A stretch of 32,200 nucleotides of DNA from Phaeodactylibacter sp. (GTDB lineage: Bacteria > Bacteroidota > Bacteroidia > Chitinophagales > Saprospiraceae): positions 1-32,200 of the forward strand of contig JAGFJD010000516.1 of NCBI GenBank assembly GCA_024102975.1. The letters run 5' to 3'. Positions 24,560 through 32,200 of the stretch are shown here, piece after piece (the first letter of the stretch is position 1; each line of letters starts with the position of its first letter). A program made the position numbers and the translations under genes. A model generated the notes under the pieces. The model was not told the origin of the DNA. It was given only the letters and a program-made list of their open reading frames with translations, and did no database searches.

Positions 24560-24589
24560 GGAGTGGCAGGAACTTTGTCCCGCACAGTT

Positions 24590-24705
24590 ATTTGATAACC
24601 CGGAGCCAGATGCTGTTATTGGTTATTTCCGGTGCAGGTGCCTGAGGGAATAACCTCTCCGGCCTGACGCGTAAATAACAAATAACCCCAACAACCAATA
24701 ATCCA
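24590..24705. repeat. Facing short tandem repeats (gttatt / aataacc) after accA
   Basis: GTTATTGGTTATTTCCGG near 24614-24631 faces AAATAACAAATAACCCCAACAACCAATAATCC pieces at 24673-24705. The unit resembles the array in the accA leader, so the accA gene is bracketed by related repeats. Confidence 0.55.
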
Positions 24706-24745
24706 AATCCCCTTCAAAAACCAAACACTAATCAAAACAACAACT

Positions 24746-25303
24746 ATGGGCTTAATACAAGATATCCGCACCTGGGCCTACCGCCGGAGCCTGAAGCAAC
24801 AGCTTCGCCACCGGCCGGAGCCCAGCGGTAAATCGCAAGTCAACCTCAGTAATGCCGCAACGGTCGGCATCCTTTTCGACGCCACCGAGCTCAGCGTCCG
24901 GGACATCGTCCTGGCCTATGCCGAAAAACTCCGCAAGCAGGGCAAGCGCATCAAGCTGATGGGCTACTTCGACGACCCCACCGACAGCGAAAACTACCCG
25001 TTCGATTACTACAACCGCAAACAGGTGGATTGGGCCTACCGCCCCACAGGAGAATTGGTGCGGTCTTTCATCAAACAGGACTTCGACCTGCTCATGAACA
25101 TCAATACCGGCTCCCTGATCCATACCGAATACATCGCCGCCCTCTCCCGCGCCAAATTGCGGGTCGGCCCCTGCACCGAGCATACGTACTGCTACGACCT
25201 GATGATCGACCTCAGCCCCCGGGCAGGCCTGAAGCAATTCATCGAGCAGGCAGAGGCCCTGCTCGGCAAAACCAATATCCAACATGAGGCAGCCCCCGTT
25301 TAG
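24746..25303 (+). CDS. DUF6913-like conserved Bacteroidota protein
   Basis: 185 residues, cytosolic. It starts MGLIQDIRTWAYRRSLKQQL and continues with a Rossmann-like alternation (ATVGILFDATELSVRDIVLA, GKRIKLMGYFDD, DFDLLMNINTGSLIHTEYIA, AKLRVGPC, YDLMID). I recognise this as the small conserved protein that often precedes dapA in Bacteroidota and is annotated as DUF6913; its biochemical function is not known. Its last 20 bp overlap the start of dapA, so the two are translated together and a role tied to lysine or cell-wall precursor synthesis is a reasonable but untested inference. It lies 186 bp downstream of accA. Confidence 0.85.
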   Translation: MGLIQDIRTWAYRRSLKQQLRHRPEPSGKSQVNLSNAATVGILFDATELSVRDIVLAYAEKLRKQGKRIKLMGYFDDPTDSENYPFDYYNRKQVDWAYRPTGELVRSFIKQDFDLLMNINTGSLIHTEYIAALSRAKLRVGPCTEHTYCYDLMIDLSPRAGLKQFIEQAEALLGKTNIQHEAAPV

Positions 25304-26183
25304 CGGCGCCGGCGTCGCGCTGGTGACGCCTTTTAAAGAAGATAAAGCAATCGATTACCCCACCCTGGAAAAACTGATCGAATTCGTTATTGAGGGCGGG
25401 GTGGATTTTATCGTCTCCCTGGGCACCACCGGCGAAGCCATTACCCTCAGCTCCCAGGAATGCCGGGACGTACTGGACTTTACTATTAAAATCGTCAACG
25501 GCAGGCTGCCCGTCGTTGCCGGCCTGTTCGGCAGCAACTACACCGAAAAACTCGTCAACAGCTTAAAAGCCTACAACTTCGACGGCATCGACGCCATCAT
25601 GTCGAGCAGCCCGGCCTACAGCAAGCCTTCCCAGGAGGGCATCTACCAGCACTACATGGCCGTGGCCGATGCTTCCCCCGTTCCCATCATCATCTACAAC
25701 GTGCCCGGCCGGACGAGCTCCAACGTCTCCGCCGCCACCACCCTCCGCCTGGCCCACGCCAGCGATCAATTCATCGCCGTCAAGGAAGCCTCGGGCGACC
25801 TGGCCCAGGCCATGAAAATCCTCAAAGACAAACCCGCCCGCTTCCAGGTGTGGTCGGGCGACGACCCGCTCACCCTGCCCCTGATCGCCTGCGGCGCCAC
25901 CGGCGTCATCTCCGTCATCGCCAATGCCTTCCCGGAGCAGTTCTCCGGCCTGGTCCACGCCGCTATGGACGGCGACTTCGGGGAAGCCCGCCGCCTCAAC
26001 AACCTGCTGCTCGACATCCACCCCTGGCTCTACGCCGACGGCAACCCCTCCGGCATCAAGGCAGCCATGGAAATCCTGGGCCTATGCCGCCAGGAACTGC
26101 GCATCCCCCTCACGCCGGTGACGGAGGCGACGTACGAGCGGCTGAAGAAGGAGGTGGGGAAGGTAACTAGCCTGGTGGGCTGA
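25284..26183 (+). CDS. dapA: 4-hydroxy-tetrahydrodipicolinate synthase
   Basis: 299 residues, standard DapA length. Schiff-base Lys167 lies in FIAVKEASGD, the catalytic Tyr138 in IIIYNVPGRT, the Thr48-Thr49 pair in SLGTTGEA, and Tyr112 in SSPAYSKPSQEG. It condenses pyruvate with aspartate semialdehyde, the first committed step toward diaminopimelate and lysine, in the cytosol as a TIM-barrel tetramer. The start overlaps the DUF6913-like gene by 20 bp. It is convergent with susD; the gap between them holds two repeat arrays and no clear terminator. DapA-like aldolases for sialic acid exist, but the motif set fits DapA. Confidence 0.96.
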   Translation: MRQPPFSGAGVALVTPFKEDKAIDYPTLEKLIEFVIEGGVDFIVSLGTTGEAITLSSQECRDVLDFTIKIVNGRLPVVAGLFGSNYTEKLVNSLKAYNFDGIDAIMSSSPAYSKPSQEGIYQHYMAVADASPVPIIIYNVPGRTSSNVSAATTLRLAHASDQFIAVKEASGDLAQAMKILKDKPARFQVWSGDDPLTLPLIACGATGVISVIANAFPEQFSGLVHAAMDGDFGEARRLNNLLLDIHPWLYADGNPSGIKAAMEILGLCRQELRIPLTPVTEATYERLKKEVGKVTSLVG

Positions 26184-26246
26184 GAAACTGCGTAAGGTTT
26201 TTGGCTTGAACTTTCTGATTCCTGGCTCGAGGTGTGTTCCCCGGAA

Positions 26247-26288
26247 ACATCAAACATCGCACATCAAACATCGCACATCAAACATCCT
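26247..26288. repeat. Heptamer array (acatcaa/acatcgc)
   Basis: Six exact-register 7-bp units: acatcaa, acatcgc, acatcaa, acatcgc, acatcaa, acatcct. No facing partner nearby. Lies between dapA and susD. Confidence 0.8.
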
Positions 26289-26324
26289 ACCCCAAGTTCT
26301 GCTGGTAGTCCCCAACTTTGGCAG

Positions 26325-26393
26325 TTCGGCGTTCGGCATTTCGCTGTTCCGGGATGCTTCCGAATACCGAATAGCGAACACCGAAAACCGGCT
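26325..26393. repeat. Facing heptamer arrays (gttcggc / ccgaata) after susD
   Basis: agttcgg, cgttcgg, catttcg, ctgttcc on the left face ccgaata, ccgaata, gcgaaca, ccgaaaa, ccgg on the right, with a short loop. The stem abuts the susD stop codon (26392-26394), so on the minus strand it could stabilise or terminate the susCD transcript. Confidence 0.7.
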
Positions 26394-27855
26394 AATACCC
26401 CCCATTCTGCACCAGATTCGGGTTGGCGTCCACCTCCCGCTGCGGAATGGGCAGGCGCAGGCGCTCATCGTCATAGGGCAATCCCCGGGCCGGCTCTTTT
26501 CGCCGCATCAAGTCGTGGAGATAGTTCCCCTCGAAGGCCAGCTCCACCCGCCGCTCCAGGGTGATAGCATCGATGAGGGCGGCCCCGTCCGCGAAGTCAT
26601 CAGCCTGGTAGAGCAGCAGTGCCGAGCCCGCAGGAACTTCCTGCCCGAGGCTGTCCACCACGCGCAGCGACCGCCCCCGCACCTGGTTGAGCAGGGCGAT
26701 GCTTTCCTCGTTGACGCCTTCGGTGCGGGCCAGCGCTTCGGCGCGCATCAGCAGGAACTCCGCCAGGCGGGCGATGGGCGCATCGTCCTCATTTTCGGTC
26801 CAGCCGTTTTCGTATTTGTTGGTGCGGGCCGTGTCGTGGGAGATGAGAGGAGGGGCGTAGCGGAAGTCCGCTGTCGCATAACCTGCGCTCTGAAGCGCCG
26901 CCAGTTGGCCGGGCGTAACGACAGCTTCATAGCCGTTCTTCTTTAAATCTTCAGAAATGTAAGCCTCGTTAGGCCCGGATGGGTGATAAACAGAAGATAA
27001 GCCGCCTCCCCCCTCGATCTCATCGCTGGCCGAAGCGAGGATAGCCCAAATCTCTTCGGAGGAACCTTCACTGACAAAGAATTCTTCAGGTGTTGGCGTT
27101 TGCATATAGCGCCTGCTATCGATGATCTCGCCAGCCAGTGCGGTTGCCATTGCATAGTCCTCCTGCTGAAAGGCGATCCGCGCCAGATAGGCAATAGCGG
27201 CGTAGCGGTTGGCCCGGCCCCGTGCGCTGGTTCCGGGAAGCAATGCCCGGCCTTTTCCGATATCAGCTATAGCCTGAGCATACGTTTCAGCAATGGAACT
27301 CCGGGCCGGAAATTGCAGTTGCTCCGCCGTAAGCACCGGCGCCAGCATCAGCGGCAGCCCCAGCTCCTGGTATTTGCCCGAACCGAACGGCTGGCAGAAC
27401 AGGCGCGCCAGTTCGAAATAAATGACGCCTCGCAGGAACCGGGCTTCCCCTTCGATCCGGGCGGCATCTTCGGCCGTCAGGCTGGCGTCCTGCGCTGCCA
27501 CCGGGCCCAGGGCGGCAAGGATGGCGTTGAGGTGGTTGATGGTTTTGTAGCCCTGAGCCCAGAGGTTTTCCGCATAGAAATCGGTGGGGTCCATCTGCAG
27601 GGTGGCGACATTCAGAAAGGCGCCGCTTCGGTAGTCAACATTATTCGTCATCAGGTCGGCAAAGAGCACGGTGTTGCGCCCGAGCAGGCTGCCGTGCTGC
27701 ACGCCGTCGTAGGCGCCCGTGAGGGCTGCTTCCAGGTCATTGGCGGTTTGGAATACTTCCTCTACCGATAGTTGATCCGACGGCTCGACGTTGGAGAGGA
27801 AGTTGCAGGAGGAGGCCAGGAGAGTGGTGAAGAGAAGCGAGAAGATGTTTTTCAT
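26392..27855 (-). CDS. SusD/RagB family outer-membrane glycan-binding lipoprotein
   Basis: 487 residues from ATG 27855 (MKNIFSLLFTTLLASSCNFL). The lipobox LASSC puts the acylated Cys at residue 17, so the protein is an outer-membrane lipoprotein. Family features: DLEAALTGAYDGVQ near the N-terminus, the helical repeat region with RFLRGVIYFELARLFCQPFG (TPR-like), RIEGEARFLRG, and the C-terminal part ERRVELAFEGNYLHDLMRRK and IPQREVDANPNLVQNGGY. Upstream in-frame codons to 28020 are only the heptamer array translated and are excluded. It caps the SusC channel and binds the glycan or peptide to be imported. susC lies 209 bp upstream on the same strand with the array between. Confidence 0.96.
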   Translation of the reverse strand: MKNIFSLLFTTLLASSCNFLSNVEPSDQLSVEEVFQTANDLEAALTGAYDGVQHGSLLGRNTVLFADLMTNNVDYRSGAFLNVATLQMDPTDFYAENLWAQGYKTINHLNAILAALGPVAAQDASLTAEDAARIEGEARFLRGVIYFELARLFCQPFGSGKYQELGLPLMLAPVLTAEQLQFPARSSIAETYAQAIADIGKGRALLPGTSARGRANRYAAIAYLARIAFQQEDYAMATALAGEIIDSRRYMQTPTPEEFFVSEGSSEEIWAILASASDEIEGGGGLSSVYHPSGPNEAYISEDLKKNGYEAVVTPGQLAALQSAGYATADFRYAPPLISHDTARTNKYENGWTENEDDAPIARLAEFLLMRAEALARTEGVNEESIALLNQVRGRSLRVVDSLGQEVPAGSALLLYQADDFADGAALIDAITLERRVELAFEGNYLHDLMRRKEPARGLPYDDERLRLPIPQREVDANPNLVQNGGY

Positions 27856-27892
27856 CAAGAAGTAGGTTTGCGGGTAGTTGGAATTGATATAT

Positions 27893-28061
<169 letters not shown>

Positions 28062-28064
28062 CCC

Positions 28065-31016
28065 CTAAAGCTCTAAAGTAACCCCAAAAGTATACGTCCG
28101 CGCCGCCGGCAAATTATACCGTATCGCCCCCAGTGCCGCCGACTCCGGCGCGTAGAACTCCGCGTCCGGGTCCAGCCCGGGGAAGCGGGTGAGCGTCAGC
28201 AGGTTCTGGGCGGCGGCGAAGAGGCGCAGTTGCTTGTTGCCCTTCCCGATCCCCCGGAAGGCATAGCCCAGGTTGAGGTGTTGCAGCCGCAGGTAATCGC
28301 CGTCCTTCAGGTAACGGGTAGATGGCTGGGCGCCGTTACTGACAAAAAGCCGGGCCTGAGGCACCTCGGTGTCGCGGTTGTCGGGCCTCCAGGCGTTCAG
28401 CTGGCTGCGGCGCTGGTTGTCTCCAAAGGCCATATTTTGCTCCATGGAGCTTTCCCAGTAGATTTGGTAGCCGGTTTTAAAATGGAAAAAAGCCGACAGG
28501 TCGAAATTTTTATAACGAAAAGTATGGGTGAAGCCGCCGGTGAAGGACGGCAGCGACTTACCCACAACCCTTCGGTTGGAAGAGGGGGCGTCGGTGACCC
28601 GGTTGCCTGCCAGGTCAAAAAAGAGGGCGTCTCCGTTATCCGGGTCCACCCCGGCGTATTCCACCAGGTAGAAAGAGCCTACGGACAGCCCCGGGCGAAA
28701 GAGCATGCGGCTGTTCAGAATGATGTCTTCCTGTATGCCATCGCCATCCTGATCCAGCAACTGCCGCACCTCATTTTTCAGGGTGGCACCGTTCACTTCC
28801 AGCGTCCAGCCGAAATTTCCCCGCAGGATATCGGCGGCCAGGTTGAACTCGAAGCCCTGGTTGCGCACGGCGCCCACGTTCCGGGTAAGGATACTGATGC
28901 CGTTTACCGCCGGCACGGGTTGTTGCAGCAGCAAATCTCTGGTGTCTTTGATGTAGTAGTCCAAAGAACCCCGCAGGCGGCCGTTCCACAGGCTGAAGTC
29001 CAGCCCCGCGTCCCACTGCAGGCTTTTTTCCCAACCCAGGGATTCATTTTCCAGCGACTCGATGATGTAGCCCGGCTGCCCTCCATAGGCCGCCTGAAAG
29101 TTGACCAGCGCCCGGTAAGGGTCGTTGCCGATCTCCGCGTTGCCCGCCAGCCCGATGCTGGACCTCAGCTTCAAAAGATCAAACAGCTCCCCCCCGAAGA
29201 AACCCTCTTCCGAGATGATCCACCCGGCGGACAGTGCGGGGAAGAAGCCATAGCGGTTGGCCTGCCCGAAGCGGGAAGAGCCGTCATACCGGGCGGAGAC
29301 ATCCAGCAGGTAGCGGCTGCGAAAGGCGTAATTCACCCTGGCCAGGTAGCCCAGGAAGGCCGCTTCTGTCCGGAAGCTCTCTGCCCAGGCCGGTATGGCG
29401 GCGGCGCTGAGAGAGGCCAGGCGGTCGTCAGCAAAACCAATTGCCCCGGCACCTTGCCCTTCGTAGCGGTCCTTTGTCAGATGAATGCCGGCGGTGGCGG
29501 CCAGGTGGTGTTTTCCGGCCCATTGCTGCTCCCAGGTGGCCAGGTTCGTCCAGTTGTAGTTGAATACCTGCCGGTTGGAGAAGAAGGCTTGCCCTGACGG
29601 CGCGCCGAACCAGGTAGCGGACCCAAAGCGGGTGGACTGCTCTACCTGATAGGACTCGGTGCCCAGTTCCGTCCTGAACCGGAGGCCAGCCAGCGGCGCC
29701 CAGCTCAGGTGTGCAGCCGCCAGCACCTGAGAGGTGACGCCCTCGATGTCCTGATCCTCCAGGACGACGCAGGGGTTGCCGGGAAAACCGAGGATGGGAT
29801 CCCGGCGGCAATGGCCGTTGGCGTCCAGGGCATCCACGTCAGGGCGGAACCAGGCGGCAGCGCCCCAGGCGGAGCCTGCCCACTGGTTGCCTGTACGGTT
29901 GTCGATGGCGCGGGAGGGGCTGATGGAAATGCCGGCCCGCACCTTGTCGCCGATCCGCTGCTCGATATTGGCGCGGATGCTGTACCGCTGCAGGCGGGTG
30001 GTGCGCAGGTAGCCGTCCTCGCTGCGGAAGGAGCCGCCGATGTAGTAGCGGGTGTTGGCCGTACCTCCGGAAGTGCCGGCGGCAGCTTCCTGTACAAACC
30101 CTTCCTGTAGCAGCAGTTCCTGCCAGTCGGTGGAAGGCTGGGAAGCAGGGGGGGCTACAGGAGCCAGGCCGACATTGCGGGCGGCTTCATTCCTCAGTTC
30201 GGTAAATTCTCTGCCATTGAGCAGGTCGTGTTTCTTGCTGATCCCGGAAAAACCGGCGTAATAGCCGACGGTGGAGCGGGGGCGGCGGTTGTACTGCCCG
30301 CTTTTGGTAGCGATCAGGATCACCCCATTGGCGCCCCGGGCCCCGTAGATGGCGGTAGCGGCGGCGTCTTTCAGCACATTCACGGAGGCAATGTCATTCG
30401 GGTTGAGCCAGATTAGGGGGTTGGTGGACACGCCCAGGTAGTCGTCCGGGCGGGAGGCGAGGATCAGCCCGTCGACCACGAAGAGCGGCTGGTTGCCCGC
30501 GCTGATGGAGCCCACCCCCCGGATGCGGATGATGGCCTCTGCGTTGAGGCCCCCGGAGGCGTTCGTCATCACTACGCCGGGCAAACGGCCCTGCAGCGCC
30601 CGTTGGAAGGTGGGTACGGAAACATTCTCAAACGCTTCTTCGCTTACCGAAGATACAGCGCCGGTGAGGCGCTTCCGGCTCTGCTCGCCGAAGCCTATGA
30701 CCATCACCTCTTCCAGCCCGGCAACCTGCTCCTCCAGGCGGATGGCGAGCCGGGTTTGGTTGCCGATCCTGGCTTCCTGCGTGGCGTAGCCAATGTGCCG
30801 GATTACCAGTACATTGAGCTTTCCCGGAAGGGTAAGGGAAAAGGCACCGGTGCTGTCCGTTGCCGTTCCAATGTCGGTTCCCTTGGCCAGCACAGTGGCG
30901 CCGGACAGTGGAGTGCCACGAATATCGGAGACGGAGCCGGCGATGTTTCGGGCCTGGGAAAAAAGGGTGGTAGATGAAACCAGTAACAGTACGGGTAAAA
31001 AAAGTAGCTTTTGCAT
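28065..31016 (-). CDS. SusC/RagA family TonB-linked outer-membrane transporter
   Basis: 983 residues. Signal peptide (MQKLLFLPVLLLVSSTTLFSQA), then a carboxypeptidase-like regulatory domain (about 25-100: IAGSVSDIRGTPLSGATVLA), the plug domain (about 110-230: EVMVIGFGEQSRKRLTGAVS, ALQGRLPGVVMTNASGG, IRIRGVGSISAGNQPLFVVD, IYGARGANGVILIATKSG) and a C-terminal barrel ending RTYTFGVTLEL with an aromatic-rich last strand. It imports oligosaccharides or other SusD-bound ligands using TonB energy. The length is at the short end for the family. susD follows in the same direction. No sigma/anti-sigma pair is adjacent; the kinase remnant upstream may be what is left of the local regulator. A palindrome (ATGATTT-tcatag-AAATCAT, 31034-31053) lies in the leader. 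Confidence 0.96.
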   Translation of the reverse strand: MQKLLFLPVLLLVSSTTLFSQARNIAGSVSDIRGTPLSGATVLAKGTDIGTATDSTGAFSLTLPGKLNVLVIRHIGYATQEARIGNQTRLAIRLEEQVAGLEEVMVIGFGEQSRKRLTGAVSSVSEEAFENVSVPTFQRALQGRLPGVVMTNASGGLNAEAIIRIRGVGSISAGNQPLFVVDGLILASRPDDYLGVSTNPLIWLNPNDIASVNVLKDAAATAIYGARGANGVILIATKSGQYNRRPRSTVGYYAGFSGISKKHDLLNGREFTELRNEAARNVGLAPVAPPASQPSTDWQELLLQEGFVQEAAAGTSGGTANTRYYIGGSFRSEDGYLRTTRLQRYSIRANIEQRIGDKVRAGISISPSRAIDNRTGNQWAGSAWGAAAWFRPDVDALDANGHCRRDPILGFPGNPCVVLEDQDIEGVTSQVLAAAHLSWAPLAGLRFRTELGTESYQVEQSTRFGSATWFGAPSGQAFFSNRQVFNYNWTNLATWEQQWAGKHHLAATAGIHLTKDRYEGQGAGAIGFADDRLASLSAAAIPAWAESFRTEAAFLGYLARVNYAFRSRYLLDVSARYDGSSRFGQANRYGFFPALSAGWIISEEGFFGGELFDLLKLRSSIGLAGNAEIGNDPYRALVNFQAAYGGQPGYIIESLENESLGWEKSLQWDAGLDFSLWNGRLRGSLDYYIKDTRDLLLQQPVPAVNGISILTRNVGAVRNQGFEFNLAADILRGNFGWTLEVNGATLKNEVRQLLDQDGDGIQEDIILNSRMLFRPGLSVGSFYLVEYAGVDPDNGDALFFDLAGNRVTDAPSSNRRVVGKSLPSFTGGFTHTFRYKNFDLSAFFHFKTGYQIYWESSMEQNMAFGDNQRRSQLNAWRPDNRDTEVPQARLFVSNGAQPSTRYLKDGDYLRLQHLNLGYAFRGIGKGNKQLRLFAAAQNLLTLTRFPGLDPDAEFYAPESAALGAIRYNLPAARTYTFGVTLEL

Positions 31017-31033
31017 GCTTATTTGGGGGTTAG

Positions 31034-31053
31034 ATGATTTTCATAGAAATCAT
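31034..31053. promoter_or_regulatory. Palindrome in the susC leader
   Basis: ATGATTT-tcatag-AAATCAT, 18 bp before the susC ATG. It could be an operator or a leader hairpin affecting translation. The upstream A/T-rich DNA has TAAATTTA, one mismatch from the -7 consensus, at about 31060. Confidence 0.4.
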
Positions 31054-31151
31054 TTTTAAATTTATAAAAAGTTTTTGAAGATTTTATATGCGGCACTGGC
31101 TCCACATCCACATCCTTCTACTCCACCTGTTGCTCCGCAAGTTGTGGCGAA

Positions 31152-31243
31152 GGCTGCTATTGCGCTCCGACAGCCCAGTCTCGGGCGCCAATTTTCTTCG
31201 GCTGCAGTAGCTTCATGCGAAGGCACGCCCATTGGCGCGCGAG
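31152..31243. repeat. Nested hairpins upstream of the branched palindrome
   Basis: GGCTG (31152-31156) pairs with CAGCC (31171-31175). CTCG-g-GCGCCAAT (31180-31192) pairs with ATTGGCGC-g-CGAG (31231-31243), enclosing CTTCG/CGAAG (31196-31200/31218-31222) and GCT/AGC. No coding signal in 31061-31269. Confidence 0.6.
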
Positions 31244-31269
31244 TTTTCTAAACTTAACTTAATCTAAAT

Positions 31270-31402
31270 GTTCGCGAGCGTCTTTGACGCGATGCGGTAT
31301 AATCAGCCAGTCTCCGACTGGCGTGAGTCAACATATTTGACAGTTTCCGCAAGTCTGGAGACTTGCACGTTATTCCGCATCGAGACATAGTCTCTCGCGA
31401 AC
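31270..31402. repeat. 133-bp branched palindrome with seven stems
   Basis: The outer stem GTTCGCGAG/CTCGCGAAC (31270-31278/31394-31402) closes a junction with three branches. Branch 1 is CGTC-ttt-GACG (31279-31289). Branch 2 is a stem GATGCGG-t-ATAA/TTAT-t-CCGCATC (31291-31302/31370-31381) that itself carries three hairpins: GCCAGTC-tcc-GACTGGC (31306-31322), GTCAA-catat-TTGAC (31327-31341) and GCAAGTC-tgga-GACTTGC (31349-31366). Branch 3 is GAGAC-ata-GTCTC (31382-31394). Almost every stem is perfectly paired and most share a GTC/GAC core. It has no open frame. It could be a structured RNA or a mobile palindromic element. Confidence 0.8.
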
Positions 31403-31686
31403 GAGGGTGTTGAGTGGGATTTCCACTCCGAAACGGAAAGCCTTTTTATGGATTTCGACCCGGAGAAGTTGCAGTCCATTATTGCTAACCTGTTATCGAA
31501 TGCGCTGAAGTTTACGCCGGAGGAGGGGAATGTTAAGTTGGAAGCCGAAATTTTATCCAGCCTCGTACCTCAGCCGGGTAAAATTCCGCCTTCCAACTTG
31601 CTGAAGATCACGGTAAGCGATACGGGCATTGGCATTGCCGAAGAGCAGTTGCCGTATGTTTTTGACCGGTTTTATCACCCCCCCTA
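31403..31686 (+). pseudogene. Histidine-kinase HATPase remnant
   Basis: About 90 codons without a start of their own: EWDFHSETESLFMDFDPEKL, the N box ANLLSNALKFTPEEGNVK, ITVSDTGIGIAEEQLPYVFD and RFY, then a stop. The N box and first glycine box of the ATPase are present; the second glycine box, HisKA domain and any receiver are absent. It closely resembles the same region of the hybrid regulator at 2123-6220 (DFDPDKIQDILANLLSNAIK), so it is probably a relic of a second hybrid regulator that served susCD. The palindrome ends at its left boundary and hairpins begin about 120 bp to its right. Confidence 0.75.
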
Positions 31687-31803
31687 GATCCTGCCAGAAA
31701 GACAAAGTATCCACAACGAATACAGATGATTACCAGCAATACCTCAATGAAGCCGAACAGCGCCTGGAGGAAGCCGACGCCCTGGCCGAACAGGATGTTT
31801 ATG

Positions 31804-31907
31804 TATACTGACGCACGGCAGGTTTTGTCGGCTACAAAACCCGCCGGGTCAGTATATACTGGCATCGCTGGTTTTGCTCCTGACAAAACCACGCGTTCGC
31901 CAGTATA
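31804..31907. repeat. Tandem pair of related long hairpins
   Basis: Hairpin 1: TATACTGAC (31804-31812) with GTCAGTATA (31848-31856), inner GGTTTTGT/ACAAAACC. Hairpin 2: TATACTGGC (31855-31863) with GCCAGTATA (31899-31907), inner TGGTTTTG/CAAAACCA. The two share design and nearly share arms, overlapping by two bases, so they are diverged copies of one about 50-bp element. Confidence 0.8.
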
Positions 31908-31913
31908 AGTACA

Positions 31914-31964
31914 TGGACCGAATGAATGAATGACTGTCATTCACCAATTCATTTATTCAGTCCA
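31914..31964. repeat. Hairpin with tetranucleotide-like arms
   Basis: TGGAC-c-GAAT-g-AATGAA (31914-31930) pairs with TTCATT-t-ATTC-a-GTCCA (31948-31964). An alternative central stem GAATGA-ctg-TCATTC (31928-31942) excludes part of it. Confidence 0.6.
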
Positions 31965-32057
31965 TATGCTGAACTGGCAGCCCGATGTACGCCCCCCTTG
32001 GCTGTCAACCAGAACGGCAGCGTAGCCCCGGAACACCGCTCAGCTATATAACAATAA

Positions 32058-32093
32058 AACCATTCAACCATTTAACCATTCAACCAATCAACC
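32058..32093. repeat. Octamer array (aaccattc)
   Basis: aaccattc, aaccattt, aaccattc, aaccaatc, aacc in exact 8-bp register, just after the stop codon of the minus-strand gene that enters from the right edge. Confidence 0.75.
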
Positions 32094-32101
32094 CCATCCC
32101 C

Positions 32102-32200
32102 CTACTCCGGTTTCTTACCGGAAGTCCTGATGTTCACCAGTTTGCGCAGCAGGTCGAACCAGAAGGGAGCGCCCAGGGAGACCGCCAGGGCGGTCACGAT
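32102..32200 (-). CDS. C-terminal end of a probable membrane protein (5' part outside window)
   Basis: 32 codons and TAG at 32104-32102. The visible tail IVTALAVSLGAPFWFDLLRK then LVNIRTSGKKPE reads like the last transmembrane helix and short basic cytosolic end seen in various bacterial membrane proteins. The family cannot be determined from so little. The codon use and open frame to the window edge support a real gene; the octamer array follows its stop. Confidence 0.65.
   Translation of the reverse strand: MVTALAVSLGAPFWFDLLRKLVNIRTSGKKPE

Larger units (their letters stand above)
31687..32101. other. Non-coding hairpin-rich stretch
   Basis: A short open stretch just after the kinase remnant (31690-31811, reading DDYQQYLNEAEQRLEEADAL) could be a second relic but matches nothing I recognise. 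The remainder is hairpins (31804-31964), a weaker stem pairing CTGGcAGCC near 31974 with GGCTgtCAACCAG near 32000, and the octamer array. No intact gene. Confidence 0.6.

Noticed and set aside
31629..31811. 60-codon frame after the kinase relic
   Set aside because: Begins out of frame inside the relic; the C-terminal half is polar and unrecognised. Mentioned only as a possible relic.
31804..31907. Integron attC sites
   Set aside because: Arms do not show the RYYYAAC/GTTRRRY core sites, no integron integrase is present, and no cassette-like small genes lie between the hairpins.

Overview
The window looks like a piece of a Bacteroidota chromosome, most plausibly a Saprospiria-type bacterium. 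The reasons are a SusC/SusD outer-membrane pair, a hybrid two-component regulator of polysaccharide use, GH97 and GH63-like glycosidases, a gingipain-family protease, and TAnnTTTG promoter elements. The phylum call is well supported; the class is inference.

Layout. 1-2122: a GH97 alpha-glycosidase (minus strand, cut by the window edge), divergent from a full-length hybrid sensor/AraC regulator (2123-6220). 6410-9688: two secreted proteins, one of unknown family and one a tectonin-like propeller fused to a C25 (gingipain-type) cysteine protease. 9709-9885: a large nested palindrome. 10033-11279: a weakly Nudix-like protein and a thioredoxin. 11531-14266: a cytosolic GH63/MGH1-like glycosidase. 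14523-19622: a signalling/transport block in which a tandem universal stress protein and an APC transporter with EIIA-like and RCK_C-like tails face a response regulator/sensor kinase pair. 19632-20530: decayed fragments (a DNA methyltransferase tail, an XRE regulator head, an IS4-like transposase). 20703-23072: a small AT-rich segment bounded by an exact 18-bp direct repeat of the tRNA-Asp 3' end, carrying vapBC and an abiE pair with a shortened toxin; I read it as a tRNA-integrated toxin-antitoxin island without a visible integrase. 23188-26183: divergent tRNA-Asp and accA promoters, accA, a DUF6913-like gene and dapA. 26392-31016: susD and susC (minus strand). 31130-32100: a hairpin-dense region with a histidine-kinase remnant. 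32102-32200: the tail of a membrane protein gene.

How the genes may work together. GH97, the hybrid regulator, SusCD and perhaps the GH63-like enzyme suit import and breakdown of an alpha-linked glycan, although they are not contiguous. The two-component pair probably controls the divergent stress-protein/transporter operon.

Non-coding structure is the most unusual part. Several intergenic gaps hold arrays of 7- or 8-bp units whose sequence differs from locus to locus but whose period is nearly constant, often as facing inverted pairs. The longest, 15 exact-register heptamers plus one degenerate copy, sits between susC and susD. There are also two elaborate multi-stem palindromes (9709-9885 and 31270-31402), a tandem pair of related hairpins (31804-31907), a REP-like hairpin family beside tRNA-Asp, and an 18-bp repeat in three copies.
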